From: Spinacia oleracea
Taxonomy: Eukaryota; Streptophyta; Magnoliopsida; Caryophyllales; Amaranthaceae
DNA length: 64,000 nt
Direction: 5' to 3'
NCBI RefSeq assembly: GCF_020520425.1
Contig: NC_079491.1
Location: forward strand, 7,241,143-7,305,142
Part shown: positions 1 through 11,900 of the stretch, piece by piece
Layout of the letters: the number at the start of each line of letters is the position of its first letter
Numbering within the stretch: the stretch's first letter is position 1
The notes under the pieces: model-generated
What the model saw: the letters and a program-made list of their open reading frames with translations, nothing else
Databases searched by the model: none
Told to the model about the DNA's origin: nothing
Position numbers and translations under genes: made by a program

Positions 1-505
1 CACTCGGTATCTTTATACTGTGTATCATACACGCAAATTAAATAATAACATTTTTAGAGGAGTTAAGTCAGAGTCTGATCCAATCCGACAAGTTTGGAAT
101 GGATTGGATTGAATTGGACTTTTCTCAATCCAATATAGACTTTCTGGAATTGTAGTCCGTAGTCGAGGCTCTTTTGTACTAACCTGGTTTACCTCTAATC
201 ACCGACTCGTATAAGTTAAGAATGTACTCCGTATTACTGGACAATTAGTAATTAATCTACTGAAAGGAGAAAAGAAAGAGAGGCCAACAATGTCACTTTA
301 ATTTGATTGCTTAAGAAAAAAACTGAACAAAAACTTTGGATTTGTATCTCTTGACTTCTTCATTGCCACAAATTATTGTCATATAGACTTATTCACAGAT
401 TAAAATTCACTTCCCCTATTCCTTATATTTCCTGTACAAATGCTACAGCTAACTAAAAAAAATATTACCAGTTGATACAGAATTGGCAGAATTGTCTTCA
501 GCGAT
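1..505. other. 3' flank of the CASP-like gene, no gene seen
   Basis: This stretch lies downstream of the stop codon of the CASP-like gene, which is read on the minus strand, and so holds its 3' UTR and flank. It is AT-rich. I see no open frame, RNA gene or bounded repeat in it. Confidence 0.5.
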
Positions 506-3500
506 TCACGATAAATCACGGTTGCAGAGGTTGTAACCTGAAATTAAAGAGCTCATGGCAAAACCTAAGAATGCCAAGAAAGCCATACTGATTGATGCAC
601 TAGCCTTCTCTGTAAATGTGTCTTTTCCCCAATTCGCTTGCCAATCATCAACCCTCGAGGCTGCTGCTGATGAGGCTGATATCAGAAGGTATGCAATTAT
701 CTGTAAAGTTCAACGGAGAAACGTCTTAGTATTCACAGATGCTAATTAAAATAAATTGCTGATAAAACTAAGATAATGCGATATTTAAAAGAGACATTTG
801 AAGCCTGAATTTGAATATTCACTTCTAGATGGAACTGAAATTTTCTTCTAAAAGATTTGCAGGTCTGAGAGAGTGAGTGAGTGGCATTCCTAAACTGTCC
901 TGAATCTTCATTAACAAGGCAAACTCCCTCCCATAGTTCTCATATGTTGACGAAGTTCAGTCAATTTGTTCTCATAAGTCATACAGTCACACAACCAAAC
1001 ATTTCTTGTTCTCTTGATTTCTTGAACCATTGCATGATGTACATTCAGTTAATTACCTGCACATCTTACATGATAGTCTTTTGGAACTGAAAATTCTTCC
1101 ATCAAATATTTGTGGTGATACACATGGCGGAGTGTCATCCCACTGTTTTGGATCTTCATTAACATCACAAACTCCCTCCCATGGTTAACTTATTACTTCT
1201 AAGTGGCACTTGGATTTAACAACAAAGAGACTAAAATTAAGAGACAAAAGGTGCTCATGTCATAGAAAGGAAAAGTAAGTTTTGACTTGAGAAATAAATG
1301 GGAGGTCTTTTGGGACATTGCAAAATGGGAAGTGGGAAATTTAATATGGGATGGAGGGGGTAAATCTCTTAAGTTGATGGAAAGCGTCTCTACCTCCGCA
1401 TACCCAAGACAAGTCCCCCGACATGTCTGATCATAGTCGAACATCCATATATTTCTTGTTTTCTTGAACCATTGCATAATGTTCACTCAGTAAATTACCT
1501 GCCCACATCTCACACAACAATCTTTAGGTTTGCTCTTTTCTAGGGGCTGCTGCAAGGAGTAGATCAAAGTTGCAGCTTAGACAGGTCGAGACTTCATCTG
1601 CCTGAATTTGTTCATGTGTGTCCAATCGAAATTATCACCTCCCCACTATAAATTGTAAAAAGGTTTATCTCGTTGGTGATAATTCAGCAAAATGCAAATA
1701 CTATGTCCCATCAGAATGTAGATACATGAAAACTTTTATCCCTGCTACAACCTAAACACCAATGCTAATGTCAACTCCTCATGACTTTCCAAAAAATCCA
1801 ATCCACAAGTAATTAGCGATTTAGTGTAAACGAGCAGTGACAACTAAGGCCTAAATTCATCGAGCAGACAAGTGTGGCTAATCTTGTATACTCCATAAAT
1901 GACTATCACGACTTAAATCTGTATATTGTGATCAAGCATTGAAATAGATTCACATTCATGGATTAGTGCAGACTTATAACAAACAAGGACTTGACAGCAG
2001 ATATACTATCATAAAACATACTTTGAGTTCTACAAGAAGTTTATAAGATACTCATACTTGCCTGATCCATAATAAACTCAAATTGATAGCGGAGATTATG
2101 GGAAATCACATGTTTTCCAGCGACCATATGGCTGGCTACATCATATGCCTGAAATGCTGAATACATAAATCCAAGAATATTCACTGATAAACAAAACCTG
2201 CATTGAGAAAACTATAATGTTAATTTCCTTTAGAAAAGATAAAGGTGGGTGGCTAATATAAGTTTAGCTGGCTACTGCACTCATTAGAAGAAATGATGGA
2301 CCAGAAAACAAACCATATGTACAATTGATTTAAACAGTCTGGAAGTTGAAAGGAAGCTAAGTGCAGTAGTACTACAAATAATCACAAACTTAGCCATATA
2401 TTTGGAATTTTAAATCATGACACCACAGAAAGAAAGCTCACATCATATGGTGACACATAGACACAAAATTCACAGTTAAACATTGGCTTCTGTAACAACA
2501 GTTCACAAAAGTAAGAAGCAGCTTCGACAGTGATGTATTGCGGGTTGTGCAGACTAATCTGCCCAGCGGCCTCAGCTATTACATGGCTTTCATGAAGAAA
2601 AAAGGATGAACAGGTCTACATTCCACAGGAGTAGTAGAGCTGTCGAAGGAAACAAGAGGCCTAAGAAGGGGCGTGGAGAGTGTGAGAGAAGACGGTGATC
2701 AGACAAGAGTGAGAGGAAAAGCCATAAACAATGCAGGCAGGCTGAATAGGAGTTTATGCTCAAGTTGTAAGCGTTGAATGAAAATATATCCAGTAAGAGA
2801 TTTTTCTTTGAAGTTTTTTTATACTTGTTTGAAACAAGTCAAATACTTATGACTTAGACTTATCCTTATTTTCGATGTCCAGTAGGACCTCTATAGAGCT
2901 GGCTGGTGGCTTAGGAATCAGGTTCTTTAATCTTTATCTCAAATATTGAAAAGTGTGAAGACATTTGTCCTTTACACATTCAAGACGTTCTCTACCTATC
3001 ATTATTCCCTAAAAATCCAAAATTCATACATCTTCAACCATCAAATACAACGCTTTAATCCGCATTCTACCTATCGTCCGACCTAGTACCTAGAGCCATA
3101 AGTTTTTTCTATTTGATCCATGGAAACCGCTCAAGAAAACTCAAAGACTTGCATAAAAGACCCTTAAAAAATGACATCACAACACCCAAACCCAAGCAAA
3201 TTCATCTTCAAAGTTCAAACACCAAGAACACATCCAAACTCACAGCTTGAGCATACATTTCTTTTTGCCCCACATGCATCATTAAAGGAGGAGAGCTGAG
3301 AGATACAGAGGCGTATTTAGATGGGCAGGGAGGAGGATAAGAGGGGACAGTGAACTGGGTGTTGTTTATGAGAGGGAGGATTGAAGATGAAATGTTCCTT
3401 CTTTGGGATAAGAAGACTAGAAGAGGAGATAACTACACTCTTGATTATGGAATAACATAAGGTGAGAACCGAGCATACACAATTAAATAATCAACCAAAC

Positions 3501-5165
3501 CACAATGCATCGCTTAGTAAGTTCTATTCATGTACTAATAAAACAGGAATTTGAAATCAAATTACTCCCCTAACACCCCTGCCACTCTGCCAATATGTCA
3601 CACACTACCCAGAATCTAATCTTCATCCAAAGAGATGTAAAGCTCACAAACAATGCCACGGGTTACACGAATTTGCAGTCACTAAAACTTTGTACTGCTA
3701 AGTGCTAACTACTTCACCTGAAATGTACCCAGCACGGCAGCATCTCACACCAGTCCTGGAATACCAGCAACATGGCAACATGATTATTGCTGTTTTGCTT
3801 CAGTAACCTAACATATTAGTGGTACTACCTTAGTTAAAGATCAATGCCCCACCTAGATATTGGTCAAAAGTTTTGGTTTAGCAAGCTAGACAAATGATAA
3901 AACTAAGGTCAACCTATCATAATGCTAATTTAGACAACAGTCCCACATAAAAAGAGGATATTCATCACTTCACAACTGTGTTAGTAAATGACTTTGTACC
4001 CAACAAATTAAGTTAAAAAAGCTATACTGCAAAAATATATTCATTCCACACTAGCAAAACTACCCCCTAAAGAAAACTCGAAAAAATTGATGCTTGATAC
4101 CTTTTCAAGAATCTATGAGACAGGCAAAAGCAAACCAAGTTACGCAAACTAATATACTATGACTTTGTCCAAAGAACAATATCTAACTACAACAACGAAA
4201 ACACAATATTAAAATCTTAATTTGTCATATCATCTACAAGTTCAGTTGTATAGCTTCATGATTTAGATTAAGCAGCAAAATCAGCAATACAAGAACACTA
4301 CAACAGTTCAAATTCCAAGCAAAATTGATACAAAATATTTACCCTTAATTTCATACTTTCATAATATGGGAAGTGAATGTTAATTAGCTTGACTGGTTAT
4401 GAACTTGGGCGATATTTAATAACCGTGATTGAATCCCGTCTACATCACTACATCATCCCCTTCTATCAACTCCAAAATCACAAAACAGAAGTTCAAATTT
4501 CTACGCATTTACGCAAATTAGTAGGAATTTAAAGAGAAGGAAGACCTGTATTCTTTATAGCGATCAAAGGAATCACCACTCCAACCCTGGGTTTTATTAG
4601 CAGCCATAACCGAAAAAGAAATCAAACAGAACACAATCTCAAGAACCCTAACCCCTAAATTAACCTTCTCAACCACTCCCTCTTTCTTCGACCTCCTCCC
4701 AATATCCTCCATACCTGCAAACCTCACTGCGCCACCACCACTAGTTCTCCCCTTTTTCTCCCCTCCCCCAACTCCAACTCTTCCCTTTTTCTCCACTCCA
4801 CCGGCTCCATCCCCGAAAACGACGCCAGATTGCGGAAGCGCTTCTTCCCGGCGGTTGAAGTGGATGATTTGGTGCGGAGGCGAGGGGAAATTATCGGGTG
4901 TGGAGGCGTCCTTTGGAGGAGTTATAGGGAGAGGTGAGGTTAGTGGAGAGTAGTACTTCTCAACAGCTACAATTGCTCCGCCGTTTTTATGGTGGTCGAG
5001 TTCCTGGTCGTCGGATCGGTGTGGTATTTCGGATCGAAGTGGCGATTTGGGTGACTCGTCCGAGTTGGAGCGGGAGTTGGGTTTGGGCTTGAGTTGGGAC
5101 GGTGGATTTGATGGCTGTGACACTGACAGTGGTGGTGGGCGCGGCGGTTTGTGGTTGTTCTTCAT
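506..5165 (-). CDS. CASPL4A: CASP-like protein 4A type, four-span membrane protein
   Basis: The product belongs to the Casparian-strip membrane domain protein-like (UPF0497/DUF588) family, four-span plasma-membrane scaffold proteins. Three exons on the minus strand: 4546-5165, 2062-2197 and 506-700, giving about 316 residues. Residues 1-160 are a Pro/Ser/Gly-rich, probably disordered cytosolic arm, as in the 4A subgroup. The first membrane segment follows (VLEIVFCLISFSVMA), then an extracellular loop ending DRYKEYR. Exon 2 carries the FCLSVNILGFMYSAFQAYD segment and the GKHVISHNLRY loop. Exon 3 carries IIAYLLISASSAAASRVDDW and ends ISGYNLCNRDLS. Joins are phase 2 and phase 0. Intron 1 is GT-AG. 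Intron 2 appears to use a GC donor (CAG|GCAAGT). The exon 2 and 3 fragments match CASPL4A proteins as I remember them; the exact subgroup member is inferred. Confidence 0.9.
830..1500. repeat. Imperfect tandem duplication inside CASPL4A intron 2
   Basis: Two related segments start near 832 and 1081. Both begin GGAACTGAAA, then share a block reading roughly ATCTTCATTAAC...CAAACTCCCTCCCAT, and later CTTGAACCATTGCAT and AATTACCTGC. In the second copy about 240 bases (about 1195-1440) separate the shared blocks, so it carries an insertion relative to the first. No function is implied. Confidence 0.6.
2198..4545 (-). other. Long intron 1 of the CASP-like gene
   Basis: This 2.35-kb GT-AG intron separates the long N-terminal exon from the second membrane-segment exon. 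It is AT-rich. Apart from a SINE-like remnant near its 5' end I see no bounded element or embedded gene. Confidence 0.75.
4384..4482 (+). mobile_element. SINE-like (tRNA-derived) remnant
   Basis: The stretch TAGCTTGACTGGTTATGAAC resembles a tRNA box A region, and GTGATTGAATCCCGTC about 40 bases on resembles a box B. Downstream wording (GTCTACAT ... CTCCAAAA) matches the better preserved SINE at 49995-50124. No clear target-site duplication is visible, so this is an old or partial copy. It lies inside CASPL4A intron 1. Confidence 0.4.
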
Positions 5166-5494
5166 TTTTTTAGGAGAGAGAAAAAGATTGAATAACAGCG
5201 GGGTGGAGAGATGTGTGTGAGAGAGAGAGCGTACTTAAAGCGTGGGAAGTAAAATAGTTCAGTGTTTGTTTAAACTTTGAAGCTTTTGAAAAGAAGTTGA
5301 AAATGGAGGTCTTTGTGGGTCCCTTTTATTTTTGTAATCCTTTGACGTAAAATTGGAGCCATTTGGGAAATATTTCTTTCATAATTTCTTTTAGCTTTCT
5401 TGTTTATGATTTGATTCACAATTTAAGGTTAAAAGAATATCTAAAAATAATATTATATCAAACTCTATCTTATGTTAAAGAAATTGGAGTATTA

Positions 5495-5813
5495 GAGCAA
5501 GATTAACGCTGGTCTGAGCAATAGTCTTAGCAATAGTATTATTAAGTATTAACTTAAGACCTCCCATTTAAGTGAAAGAGTATGACAAAAGTTTGAGCAA
5601 GAATTCCAAGACTCTACTTAAGACGTTTAAATTGTAAATTCAATCTTAATTATTATAATTTTTTATTTTTTATTTTCATAAATTTCAGGAGTCTTGAATG
5701 AGTACGAGGGGTGAAGTGGAAAAATTAAGTAAATCTGAAAGGGTCTCGACAAGAATCTGATTAATAAAAAGATGATGTGGAAGTCTTAGCTTATACTAAC
5801 GTTAATCTTGCTC
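5495..5813. mobile_element. Tourist/Harbinger-like MITE
   Basis: Terminal inverted repeats GAGCAAGATTAACG and CGTTAATCTTGCTC bound a 319-bp AT-rich interior with no coding capacity. The flanks carry the trinucleotide TTA on both sides (5492-5494 and 5814-5816), the target-site duplication of PIF/Harbinger elements. Placement in the CASPL4A promoter flank could affect expression, but nothing shows that. Confidence 0.75.
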
Positions 5814-7702
5814 TTACTTACGGGGACCAAGAGAGAGGATATTTCTTTGGGCTATTTGGGGCCAGGTCCCTGATAAGTTTTTTTTGAAATTATCAATTAA
5901 ACAAGCTAAGATATACAAAGTATATATATATCAAAGATATATTGATTAAATGCATTTATATTCAGAAATGTGTTTAATTTTTAAACCTTGGGCCCTCATA
6001 ATTTTCTGTTCAAGATCCGCCACGAACTAAACTCTAACACTTCTATGTTTTATTGAGTTATGTTTTCTTGTATTGCTTACCGTTTTATACAATTTCTTTG
6101 AACAAAAGAGAGATACTCTGTATCAGTGTGTGGCTACATACACGCAATCTACTAAATATGTACCATAAATACAAATATCTTTAAGGGTACTATACACTTG
6201 AAAGTATTGAGAATATCGCTCCTTGCCAGTGACAAGTTCAAGAAAAACAGAGCTCTCAAGTTCAACTTACAACTAAAACAAGTTAAAATGTGTTATATTG
6301 AGTAATAAATATTTCCAACCGTTTATTTAAGAAATACCCGTAATAAGAGATGTCTTTCAAAACTTAACCAACTAAACCATTTGAATATGATAGAGCAAGA
6401 ATTTAAGAACACTAAGCTACTATAAAATGGTGATAATTATGTGATTTGCAACCCTTTTGACCAACACAAATCAACACGGTTAAGAAACAAAGAAATGGCA
6501 TATGGTTCCTTACCTCTCCTTAATGGGGCTATATTGCCTTGCATATACCAAAAGCTACACCAAAGAAAAGCATAATCTTCTCAAACTTTATTGCACTAAA
6601 TTCCTCAAGTTTTCCCCTTTATTTTAACCACTAAAAAGTACAAACAAAAACCAAAGAGCACCAAAAATTGCTTTTGACGTCTTAAATTACAAAAAGAATC
6701 CAAAACCCATTTGGTTTTCCTTTCATCTTATTCTTTCCACTTAAAATATGACCCCCACAAACACATTTGCATGGCTTACTTTTTATACCTTGAAATAGAT
6801 TCACAAATCACAAATGCTTTAACAAAGTTACCTACCACTTTTGCTCCTTCTCTCTATATAAATGATTACACCTTCAATAATTTGATCATCTTCTTGTGCT
6901 ATACATTCTTTTAGACCACCTACCACAAGTCCACAAATGTCTCAAAGGCAATCAGCAACTGATTGTTAGCCTTTTATATTAGCTGGTTTGAGTAATTGAT
7001 TGTATAAGTTGGTTTGGTATACTCAATAACAATTAGATGATATAGCAATGCCTACAAATGAACAATTAGATATTGTAGTAATTTGACCAACTTGTAGATA
7101 GAAGAATCCGAAAATAGTGCAAACATTTTTCATTTTTTTTGCCATTTATCAACCAGATTAGATCTCATGCATGCACTGATTTTGATCATTTTTCACAACA
7201 TATTACTGAATATATATCTCCCAAACTACTGCATAGTTATAACATTTAACATATTCGTTTAAATTTATTCATCTAATGTGCATATTTAAAATGCTAATAT
7301 GGTAAGTTGACCAAAATATTGAGTGATACATTTTCCATTATTAATATAGCGATTTGACTAAAATATTACAAATTTAGAATAATTATTATTACGTTGTATC
7401 TATTATTGCCATAATTTATAAATTAAATTTTGTTTCTATACATAAATAGTTTATAAAAAGGCAAAAAAATAAAAAAAAAAATAAAAAAAAATCAGATACA
7501 CTTTTTTGGAAAGTGTTTTTGGCGGAAAAATCGCACCAGGAATTGACACGTGTCATTCATGGTGTCTCTTTTAGTATATAGTAATAGATTATACAATCAA
7601 CACATTCCTAGCTTGTTAGAATTTCAAGCTCGGATGACATTTGTATGTTTGGCTTGTTGTTTCTACAACAGTGGGAGGTTCATGTCAATGGTTACAGTTG
7701 CC

Positions 7703-8060
7703 TAAAGATGGATGTGGGCCGGGCCGGGCCGGGCCGAAGCCCGGCCCGACACGAGCACGCAAAAAGCACGGGCACGAAGTCGTGGCCGGGCCTGGGCCTT
7801 ACTTTATTGAAAAAAGCACGACAAGGCACGGCACGACTCGACCCGGCACAACAAAGCACGTTAAATTTAGTCAAATTAGCCTTAGGCACGACGGGCCGGC
7901 CCGACACGGCACGAAAGCACGTGGGCTTGGGCCTTATTTTTAACTTTTCGGCCCGGCACGGCACGAAACAACGTGGGCTTGGCGTGGGCCCGACACGGTT
8001 AGGCCCACGGCCCGTGGGCTCGGCACGAAGCCCGACCAGCCCGGCCCACAACCATCTTTA
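7703..8060. mobile_element. hAT-like MITE with GC-rich GGCCCG/GGCACG word repeats
   Basis: Ends TAAAGATGGATGTGGGCC and GGCCCACAACCATCTTTA are inverted repeats, followed inward by GGGCC. Flanks CAGTTGCC (7695-7702) and TAGTTGAC (8061-8068) agree at 6 of 8 positions, fitting an old 8-bp hAT duplication. The interior is strikingly GC-rich in an AT-rich neighbourhood and is built from degenerate copies of GGGCCGGGCC and GGCACGACACGG-type words. Open frames read across it in several frames are by-products of this composition, not genes. Confidence 0.75.
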
Positions 8061-8914
8061 TAGTTGACCCAAAGTTCTTGCCAAAGAATGTTATTTGTCC
8101 CTCTAGTACTCATGAACTGTAAAATATATACGGCTGTTTTGTTCACCTTATTTTCACTTATTTGAAGACAAAATAATCTCGAATATATTCATATAAGATA
8201 AGTTCAAGAAAAATAAGGGTTAACCAAGTACAATTTATGATTAAATTAGTCTTGATAGTTCATAGAAGTCCAGACAAAATAAATTAAAATCAGGTAAACA
8301 AAACACACCATGTCTTTAGCTAGGGGAGTACCACTCTTTTCCAAGAAGAAACTAAAGTTTTCCAAAGTGTCACAAAAATTGGAAAAGTGTTCAAATCATG
8401 AGTGTCCACTTAAGCTTATTTCTACTATTACCAAAAAAAAGTAACCATATCTATGGAGTTTTGGATAAAAATGGGTAAAAGAAGAACCAACAAAGATAAA
8501 AGAGGCCTTAATTAATCTTAAAGATTATCATTTCACAATTGCCAGTGGGCCCACACTTTTATGATACTGTACTATATATATTACATGCCCAAGGCAACTG
8601 ATAAATCTATCAAAGGGGAAAAGAAGAAAACATAAGTCATCTTAAGTATGAATATCAGAATATGTGGTGAATATATCACATCTAATCATAGAAAGACAAT
8701 AGCTTTGTTATGTATACAAATACATGGTGTTGAAAGCGTGCAGCGGCCACAGCAAAGGTGTGCAGTAGGTAGCAAAATTGTTCCTATTGTCTGTCTACTG
8801 ACCGAGGGGACGCACAGCATGGAAGTCTCGTATCAGCCTTCATGTTTTCAGACTCTTCCTCTATTGCTAAGGGTGTAAGTGTAAGGGATGGGGAAAGACG
8901 GGAGTCTAAACGCC

Positions 8915-11900
8915 TCACTCGGGTAGATTTAACCGGTTAAAAAGCACGAGGAAACTTTGCTCCGGTACAACATAGAGAAAACCGAGATCTGCTCCTCGGA
9001 AATAGGGTCCCACACCCTGCAATTGCATAACCATCCCCACAAGAAACAAACAGTTTAAGGATGAATAACAGCGTTCATGAGAAAAGCCATTACAGTAAAT
9101 CCATTCATTACCTTGCCATTAAGTTGGAGTAGTTCACCTTCAACCCATTTGGGATTCTTGAATCCAAATTCTGCAATCCTTCCTTGACCTTTATAGCTTG
9201 TCACCTGTAAGAAAGGCAGTTTAAGGGTTATTAGTTAATGAGAACAAATTTACTTCACATAGAACAAAATTCACTTTTTATTTCATGTAAAGGGCGATCG
9301 AGGTAGAGAGTTAAAATCTAAAATCATAATTACCACTCCAAGTTCATCTGGATATATGCTCCGATTAGAGAGGCGACTTCCTCTACCAATTTTAGCACGA
9401 AAAGTCACCTACTAGCGAAAAACATAATCAGTAAATAAATTTCATACGGAGCAAAAAAACATAATCAGTAAAGAAAATTCATACAGTTGATGCAAGAAAT
9501 ACCAAGAGGGGCTCGTATTGAGGGTTGGGAACTGGGAAGGGAAGTAAAATGACAAAATTGCCATTAATGGAAAGGAAGGAGGAGAGATGTTAGTTAAGGG
9601 TATTTTTGTAAACTTGTTAGTTATTAATATCTAACAAATAAGGCATTGACGGAAAGTGATTTGGCACACCAAAAATTGATTTTGGAACACAACCTTGTGA
9701 GTAAAGCACGGAAAACTGTGTCTCATAGTGGTGTGCCAAAATCATTACCCGACATTGACCATACCTTTACAAATTCCCAACAACCATTTCCCAATCCCAA
9801 TTCCCATCCCTGTAATCCCCAAACTCCCAATCCCACACACCAAACGCCGTGTTACTTGCATATAGGGAATGACAAACAACTATTTTTTAAAGAGATAATA
9901 TGGAGTATAAGTTATTAACGGCCGTGGAAAAATATACAAACCTGACCAGCAGGAACGTTAAGGTCTCCTGTAAGCTTAACAGCCTCAACATATTCGAAAA
10001 ACTCCATATCTGGGGAGTCATCCAGTTCATTCCCACTATTCCATTGACCAAATCTGCGTCTTAACTGAACTATTTCAGTTCCATAAGGTCCGAAAGAACC
10101 AACGTATAGCCCTGCATGTCAATGTAAAATTGCATCTTAAAATACTATTGTGACTAGAATATGCTATATTGCAAAGGGTGAGATATAGCTGAGACTTACC
10201 ATCAAAAGGATCTAAAGTGCCTCTGGGAACCTGTATTCTATTGAATTTTGTAAATTCAGAAAGTTTGTTCTTCTTTTGTGCCTGACTTACTGCAAGCTTA
10301 ACAATTTCACGCACATTTCTGGATATCTAAGGCAGATAAAACACTGTCAATGTTAGTCTTTGTTCAGCTTCTCATAATCAATTAAATTACACACAGATTT
10401 GAAGTCTTTTCTTGTTCATCTAAAGTTTCGACTTTTTTCTTCTGTAATGTTTAGACAATCCAAGATTTGGTTAATCCAACAACTTGATAGGAATTGAAGT
10501 AGGAAAGAAATTTTAAAAAAATTAAAAATACTGACACAAGTTTATCTTCTGACAGGTGATTCGAAGTGAGAAAGGAAATCGACGATGCAGTCTAAAGCTA
10601 ACCTTTGGAGATATTTTGTCACTGCCCAGAAATGCCTTGGCAACCTCAGAGGGCATGAGATCAGAAACACCTTGAGCTGCTAAGGCAGCTACTTTGACAT
10701 TAGATGACATACTTTCTTCACTTCCACGAACACCAGGAACATGTAAAATGAAAGAATCTTTCTCCGCGTCCCTGATTTCAGCTGGTAAGCGGGCATACTC
10801 CTCTTTCGGTGACACATCATCCTCATTATGGACAATCCCACCAACAAAAACCTTCATATCTAAATCTTTTTCATCTTCACTAGATTCACCATCTCCTTCT
10901 ATCCTGATTCCGTCACTCTCACCCTCAGCCACATCCAAGTTATCAACTTCATCATCAGATTCTTCGTCATCTTCCTCGGAATCATCCTGCGTCAATTGCT
11001 TCATAGCATCACTGTCCTCCACAACTTGGTCTCCTAAACTAATGTTCATGACCTTAACGTTCAGTCCTGGAATTTTATCTTTAAGAAAATTAATCACACT
11101 CTTTATTCCTTCCTCAGTAGCCCCTTCAATATTCAAAATTTTATCTTCTTGTTTCTCTTCCTTATCTTTGTTAGTCTGAACATCGACTGTAGATGAATTT
11201 TCGGACTCACTGGTTGGTGATTCTCTTGATGGTTTTGGTTGCAAATTGGCAGGGCTTGTTGGATTACCTTTTGATCTCTGCATGTACACGACCTGCCACA
11301 GATACATATATTCAGCCACACCCAATAAGTTGAAGGACACACTTACAATGCTAAATTACTAATTAACTTCTTTTCCTTAAAGAAAAAAGAACAAGAAATG
11401 GGATTAAAATGTAGGTCTCATGCAGGCAAAACTAGGTGGATGAGCAAACAGAGAGATTCTGACAGAAGTGCTGGAGTTTCTTGTCCACTCAATTTCCTTT
11501 TTTCTTTAAAAAAAAAAATGACAATAGTGTAAGACAAGAGAAGTTCACTGAAATTTTGTACTCTTCATCAATTAGCAAGTGTGAAAAGAGAGAAAAGAAG
11601 TATTACAACGCACCTGCATTGCATATGTACCATCAGTGTCTTTGACAACATATATTTCAAATAATGTCGTTCCAGGAGAGGCAGTTACAAGCTGTCTGTC
11701 ATTAAGTAAAATACCACAAGTATTAGTCACAATTGAAATATTCAGCGTGTCTCCGTAGCTTAAGTACAATGAATCCGCACCTTGGTGTGTAAGAACGGCC
11801 AATGAATTTTCCGACACCAGGAGTTATACGTACAAGTCGGCCAAATGGGTCATCTGAGTCCTTTGCACTGCCTATCCACCACCCTACCTGCAATGAAATA

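Larger units (their letters stand above)
5166..8914. other. Intergenic spacer between CASPL4A and EX2
   Basis: This spacer joins the 5' side of the CASP-like gene and the 3' side of EXECUTER 2. It holds a Tourist-like MITE (5495-5813) and a hAT-like MITE (7703-8060). The 6.0-7.6 kb part is very AT-rich with an A-rich run near 7465-7495, and I see no gene in it. The last 250 bases before 8914 are probably the EX2 3' UTR. A GA-rich tract just upstream of 5165 probably belongs to the CASPL4A 5' UTR or promoter. Confidence 0.6.

Noticed and set aside
7641-8146. Several overlapping open frames of 68-140 codons on both strands (Arg/Gly/Pro/Ala/His-rich)
   Set aside because: They lie across the GC-rich word repeats of the hAT-like element at 7703-8060 and are open because stop codons are scarce in that composition. 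No family resemblance.
10694-11179. 161-codon Ser-rich frame on the plus strand
   Set aside because: It is the antisense shadow of the acidic exon 6 of EX2 (GAA/GAT/TCT-rich codons read backwards).
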